From Nonomuraea dietziae (lineage in GTDB: Bacteria; Actinomycetota; Actinomycetes; Streptosporangiales; Streptosporangiaceae), in contig NZ_JACIBV010000001.1 in NCBI RefSeq assembly GCF_014195505.1, forward strand, positions 1,364,001-1,428,000: a DNA stretch of 64,000 nucleotides, in the 5' to 3' direction. The translations under genes and the position numbers were made by a program. Of this stretch, positions 60,901 to 64,000 are shown piece by piece. Under the pieces are notes generated by a model. The model had not been told where the DNA came from. It did not search any database and saw only the letters and a list, made by a program, of their open reading frames with translations. The stretch's first letter is position 1, and every line of letters starts with the position of its first letter.

Positions 60901-63900
60901 ATCACCGGCAGCGCCCACACCTACGACGTGTACGGCCGCGAGACCAGCGAGACCGACGCCATCGGCACCAAGGCCGTGACCACCTACAGCCCGGCCACGG
61001 GGGCCCTTCCGACCGAGATCACCGAGACCAACCAGCTCGGCCACGTCGAGCGCACGATCCTCGAACCGGCCTGGGGCGAGCCCGTGGCCGAGGTCGACGC
61101 GAACAACCGCCGCACCGACCTGGAGTACGACGCGCTCGGCCGCCTGACCAAGGTCTGGCAGGCCGACCGCAACAAGGCGGCGGGACAGTCGCCCAGCACC
61201 GAGTACTCCTACGTCATGCGCGCCGACGGCCCCAGCATCGTCACCACCAAGACGCTGCGCGCCGACGGCGGCTACACCGCCAGCCACGAGCTGTACGACG
61301 GCCTGACGCGCGAGCGCCAGACCCAGGAACCCGCGCCCAGGGACGACCAGACGCAGGATCCCGCGCTGCGTGACGGCCGCACGATCACCGACACCTTCTA
61401 CAACTCCCTGGGCGAGCAGTCCAAGACCAACACCGGCTACTTCGCCACCGGGACGCCCTCCACCGACCTGCTGGCGGTGGCCGACACCGACGTGCCCACG
61501 CAGGTCGTGTCCGTCTTCGACGGGACGGGCGACGTCAACGCGCAGATCCTCAAGGCGAAGGGCGTGGAGAAATACCGGGTCTCCTCCAAGCAGGAGGGCG
61601 ACCGGGTCCACATGACGCCGCCGCCCGGCGGCACGGCGACCACCCGCATCGGTGACGCCGAGGACCGCCTGATCGAGCTGCGCCAGTACAAGGGCGCGAC
61701 CCCGACCGGCGAGTACGAGTCCACCAAGTACGGCTACGACCACGCCGGACGACTGTCCACGGTGACCGACTCCGCAGGCAACGTGTGGCGCCACCACTAC
61801 GACCTGCGCGGCCGGGAGATCAAGACCGAGGACCCCGACAAGGGCGTCACGACGATGACGTACAACGACGCCGACGAGATCGTCAGCACCACCGACGCCC
61901 GCGGCAAGACGCTGTGGTACGTCTACGACGAACTGGGCCGCAAGAAGGAGATGCGCGAGGGCACCGCGACCGGTCCGCTGCTCGCGGAGTGGAAGTACGA
62001 CGCCCTGGCCAAGGGCCACATGAACGCCAGCATCCGGTACGTGGGCGGGCAGGCGTACAAGGCGGAGATCAACGCCGTCGACGCCGACTACCGGCCGCTG
62101 CGCGAGACCGTCACCATCCCCGAGCGGGAGGGCAAGCTGGCGGGCTCGTACGTGCTCAACACCCGCTACACGCTCGACAACCAGGTCCAGTCCGTCAGCT
62201 TCCCCGCCGCGGGCGGCCTGGCGGAGGAGTCGGTCGTCTACAGCTACGACGAGCTGGGCCAGCCGACCAAGGTCACCGGCCTGTCGTCGTACGTGACCGC
62301 GACCCGCTACTCCAAGCTGGGCGAGACCCTGCAGTACGAGCTGGGCACCGGAGGCAAGAAGAGCTGGCTCACCTACACCCACGACGAGTCCACCCGCAGG
62401 CTGACCGGCATGCGACTGGACAGGGAGAGCGCCGCCGCGACCGACCTGGACCTCAGCTACACCTACGACGCGGTCGGCAACATCACCAAGATCGCCGACA
62501 AGGGCGCGAGCGGTCAGGACACGCAGTGCTTCTCCTATGACCATCTGCGCCGCCTGACCTCGGCCTGGACGGGCACCGACGACTGCGCCGGCGGCAGCCC
62601 CCAGCCGGACAAGATCGGCGGTGTGGCCCCGTACGCGGTCAGCTACGCCTACGACTCCACCGGCAACCGGATCAAGGAGACCAAGCACGGATGGGGCGGC
62701 GCGGGCGACGCGGTCCGCTCCTACACCTACCCGCAGGCGGGCGGAAAGCAGCCGCACGCGCTGCAGGCCGTCGGCGCCGACCTCTTCGAGTACGACGCCG
62801 CGGGCAACACCACCAGGCGCAAGGTCGCCGCCTCGGACCAGACCCTGGCCTGGGACGCCGAAGGCAACCTGGAGTCGGTGACGGAGGCGGGCAAGACGAC
62901 GTCGTTCGTGTACGACGCCGACGGCAACCGGCTGCTCCGCAAGACGCCGACCGACGCCACGCTCTACGTCGACGACATGGAGCTGCGCTTCGACTTCGCC
63001 AAGGACGTCGTCGAGCAGACCCGCTTCTACACCATCAACGACCACCCCATCGCCGTACGCACGAACGACAACCAGGTCTACCTGCTGGCCAACGACCACC
63101 AGGGCACCGCGCAGGCCGCGGTGAACGCCGGCAACGGCGAGCTGGCCGTACGGAGGACGACGCCGTTCGGCGAGAACCGGGGCTCGCCCCCGCCATGGTG
63201 GCCGGGGCAGCGCGGATTCGTCGGAGGCACGCAGGATGCGACGACCGGGCTCGTCCACCTCGGCGCCCGCGAGTACGACCCCGGTAACGGCCGCTTCCTG
63301 TCGGTGGACCCGGTCATCGACGATGTGGATCCGCAGCAGCTCAACGCCTACGCCTACGCCAACAACAGCCCCGTCACGATGAGCGACCCCGACGGGCAGC
63401 TGGTCTGGTTCGTGGTCGGCATCGGCGTCCGTATCGGGGCCCGTTACCTGGCCAAGAAGCTGGCCCAGCGCGCCATCAGGCGAGAGGCGCTTCGCCGTGC
63501 CAGGGAGGCTGCCAGGAAGCGGGCCCTGGCGGAGGCGAGGAAGCGAGCCTTGGAGGAGGCCAAGAAGCGGGCCAGGGAGGAGGCCAAGAAACGGGCGCTC
63601 GCCGAGGCGAAGAAGCGGCGGCTGGCGGCCGCCAGGAAGAAGGCGGCCGAGGCCGCCAGGAAGGCGCGGGAGGCGGCGGCGAAGCGACGGGCCGCGATGG
63701 CGGCCAGGAGAGAGGCGAGGAAGGCGGCTCGCGAGGCGGCGGCCAAGCGGCGGATGGCGCTGGCCTCTCAGCGACGCAACCACCGGGCCGGCCGGATTCC
63801 CAGGGGAATCCAGCACGCGCGCTCGCGTCCGGCGAGCCGTCCCACCAGCCACAGGGCGACGCAGCGGCAGTCGCCGCCCAAGGCGAACCGGCAGCCGGCG

Positions 63901-64000
63901 CAGCCACGGCCGAGTCAGGTCTACCGCAACGACGGCTCGGTTCAGCCGACCCAGTCCTACACCGTCTACGGCAACGGCCGGATGTATCCGCAGGGCAGGC
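57931..64000 (+). CDS. Giant RHS-repeat polymorphic-toxin-like protein (3' end outside window)
   Basis: At least 2023 codons without a stop from ATG 57931, preceded by GGGAGAGG. An unusual ~45-residue charged N-terminal extension with two ELP-x-x-x-WNR copies precedes the hydrophobic signal segment (IATTLSVLLVVQLVQT, ~46-62, then ASA). Residues ~180-1000 are the beta-rich wall-associated part; YD-type RHS repeats follow (LEYDALGRLTKV, YGYDHAGRLSTV, FVYDADGNRLL). The core ends near 1770-1825 with GLVHLGAREYDPGNGRFLSVDP, YAYANNSPVTMSDPDGQLVW. Next comes a ~115-residue Ala/Arg/Lys-rich helix (~1838-1952), then the start of a variable C-terminal domain cut by the window edge. Family role: delivery of a C-terminal toxin, usually with an immunity gene just downstream. 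Confidence 0.9.
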   Translation, partial: MDLPDELELPESRWNRTPPPEEPELPDPSWNRFQEPRRESPWPRRIATTLSVLLVVQLVQTLPASAASRPAPSVQKEKPVKGQAVPVLAPMADPVQKQVWKAPPRVAWPKPQKAELGGGAATLAAGFPVKLAPARGEARAAAAAEPVSVELLDTELLGLAMRVSPGQGVAAAGAAKKTRLQIDYSGFRHAYGGDYGARLRMVKVDECALDAAAANCAAPEPVKSENDAKAGTLTAEVETGAVYALTAAASGQSGDHSATSLSPSADWSVGTQTGDFTWGYDMRTPPALGGDEPEISLGYSSQSVDGRTASTNNQASWAGDGFELNPGGYIERRYKSCMIDGKKTGDLCWDQDNATLSLGGSAVELVKDATTKQWRPKRDDGTRIEYLTGAANGDNNGEYWRVTTSDGTQYTFGLNRLPGWVTGKPETKSVQTVPVFGNNSGEPCYSSTPANAWCQQAYRWNLDYAVDPHGNATTYWYERETNHYGRNSKPELGTPYVRNAYLARIDYGYLQGELFTKAPASRVLFEVAERCLPSGTVTCAADQLKKETASHWPDVPFDQICDAGVKCVDRTTPTFFTRKRLTKVTTQVRNAAGQYYAVDSWALTHQFPATGDGLSPSLWLASVQQTGHVGGTITLPKTTFIGVQLPNRVDATEGRAPLVKWRVQSVDNGTGGELRVNYAPADCAPGALPAPDKNTRRCFPQRWTPQNETEVTDWFHKYVVSQTIEVDRVAASPNVVTSYEYLDGAAWHYADNILVKPEHRTWSDFRGFGRVRVREGDGQDTKRTLTEFRYFRGMHGDKQADGSRRSVQIEDSEGGKLDDLDQYSGFEREEILYDGDGGAVLKASAEQPWSVKTAESTQGGVTKTAHVVEAKSMVTRTALPGGSWRRTGEERSYDTRGLLTQVEEKGDLASPDDDQCTSYTYARNDASWMLDYPSRVQKIAASCGTPVSTLAAGELISDEKVQYDGKAYGQAPSKGDVTSVQQIVSGDGATITGSAHTYDVYGRETSETDAIGTKAVTTYSPATGALPTEITETNQLGHVERTILEPAWGEPVAEVDANNRRTDLEYDALGRLTKVWQADRNKAAGQSPSTEYSYVMRADGPSIVTTKTLRADGGYTASHELYDGLTRERQTQEPAPRDDQTQDPALRDGRTITDTFYNSLGEQSKTNTGYFATGTPSTDLLAVADTDVPTQVVSVFDGTGDVNAQILKAKGVEKYRVSSKQEGDRVHMTPPPGGTATTRIGDAEDRLIELRQYKGATPTGEYESTKYGYDHAGRLSTVTDSAGNVWRHHYDLRGREIKTEDPDKGVTTMTYNDADEIVSTTDARGKTLWYVYDELGRKKEMREGTATGPLLAEWKYDALAKGHMNASIRYVGGQAYKAEINAVDADYRPLRETVTIPEREGKLAGSYVLNTRYTLDNQVQSVSFPAAGGLAEESVVYSYDELGQPTKVTGLSSYVTATRYSKLGETLQYELGTGGKKSWLTYTHDESTRRLTGMRLDRESAAATDLDLSYTYDAVGNITKIADKGASGQDTQCFSYDHLRRLTSAWTGTDDCAGGSPQPDKIGGVAPYAVSYAYDSTGNRIKETKHGWGGAGDAVRSYTYPQAGGKQPHALQAVGADLFEYDAAGNTTRRKVAASDQTLAWDAEGNLESVTEAGKTTSFVYDADGNRLLRKTPTDATLYVDDMELRFDFAKDVVEQTRFYTINDHPIAVRTNDNQVYLLANDHQGTAQAAVNAGNGELAVRRTTPFGENRGSPPPWWPGQRGFVGGTQDATTGLVHLGAREYDPGNGRFLSVDPVIDDVDPQQLNAYAYANNSPVTMSDPDGQLVWFVVGIGVRIGARYLAKKLAQRAIRREALRRAREAARKRALAEARKRALEEAKKRAREEAKKRALAEAKKRRLAAARKKAAEAARKAREAAAKRRAAMAARREARKAAREAAAKRRMALASQRRNHRAGRIPRGIQHARSRPASRPTSHRATQRQSPPKANRQPAQPRPSQVYRNDGSVQPTQSYTVYGNGRMYPQGR

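Noticed and set aside
57949-63852. Very long minus-strand frames (859 and 989 codons) opposite the RHS gene.
   Set aside because: They mirror the codon bias of the plus-strand RHS gene, whose frame shows clear RHS motifs, signal segment and ribosome site.
1-64000. CRISPR array, prophage, insertion sequence, or biosynthetic assembly-line genes.
   Set aside because: No regularly spaced repeats, transposase, integrase, phage structural, NRPS or PKS sequence was seen on either strand.

Overview
The window is very GC-rich (roughly 70% by eye), uses many GTG and a few TTG starts, and is full of short gene overlaps (ATGA/GTGA). It carries families typical of mycelial Actinomycetes: a Methyltransf_19-type SAM methyltransferase, MEDS-domain regulators, a PucR regulator, an F420/FMN luciferase-like oxidoreductase, and a large secreted RHS protein. 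This fits a Streptosporangiales-type actinomycete; the genus cannot be fixed from sequence alone. I saw no CRISPR array, rRNA, insertion sequence or intact tRNA. A tRNA 3'-half remnant lies near 22.8 kb.

Layout. 0-3.6 kb: two ROK proteins around an MFS transporter, with a tandem palindromic operator, then a small kinase-like protein. 3.7-6.6 kb: pgi and zwf (minus strand). 6.7-14.7 kb: a divergent catabolic locus under one GntR-type control region. An esterase, a cache-domain protein and GntR read left; an Fe-S/FAD oxidase pair, two very small proteins, an APC permease and a luciferase-like oxidoreductase read right. The substrate is unknown. 15-18.3 kb: a cysteine-free HesB-like protein, divergent KDG kinase and KDPG aldolase genes, and an acetylxylan esterase behind a LacI-type operator. 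18.5-22.7 kb: methyltransferase, LysR with aldo/keto reductase, and a membrane alpha/beta-hydrolase whose nucleophile Ser is Ala.

23.5-36 kb (possibly to 39.7 kb) looks dedicated to D-amino acids: a D-aminopeptidase-like serine hydrolase, a complete peptide ABC transporter, an N-acyl-D-amino-acid deacylase, a PucR regulator, a GNAT acyltransferase overlapping an N-acylamino acid racemase, and convergently a DppA-type M55 D-aminopeptidase with an exporter. The GNAT plus racemase pair matches the known route that turns D-amino acids irreversibly into L-amino acids through N-succinyl intermediates.

38-46 kb: TetR with M14 carboxypeptidase, two coupled MEDS regulators, MarR with a VOC protein, a copper-chaperone/Dyp-peroxidase operon, and an alpha/beta hydrolase behind a structured leader. 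46-64 kb is an extracellular module: a tandem-repeat serine hydrolase, SGNH hydrolase with PadR, a large metzincin-like metalloprotease, a secreted glycerophosphodiester phosphodiesterase, a LamG/DNRLRE-type secreted protein, and a giant RHS polymorphic-toxin-like protein that runs off the right edge.
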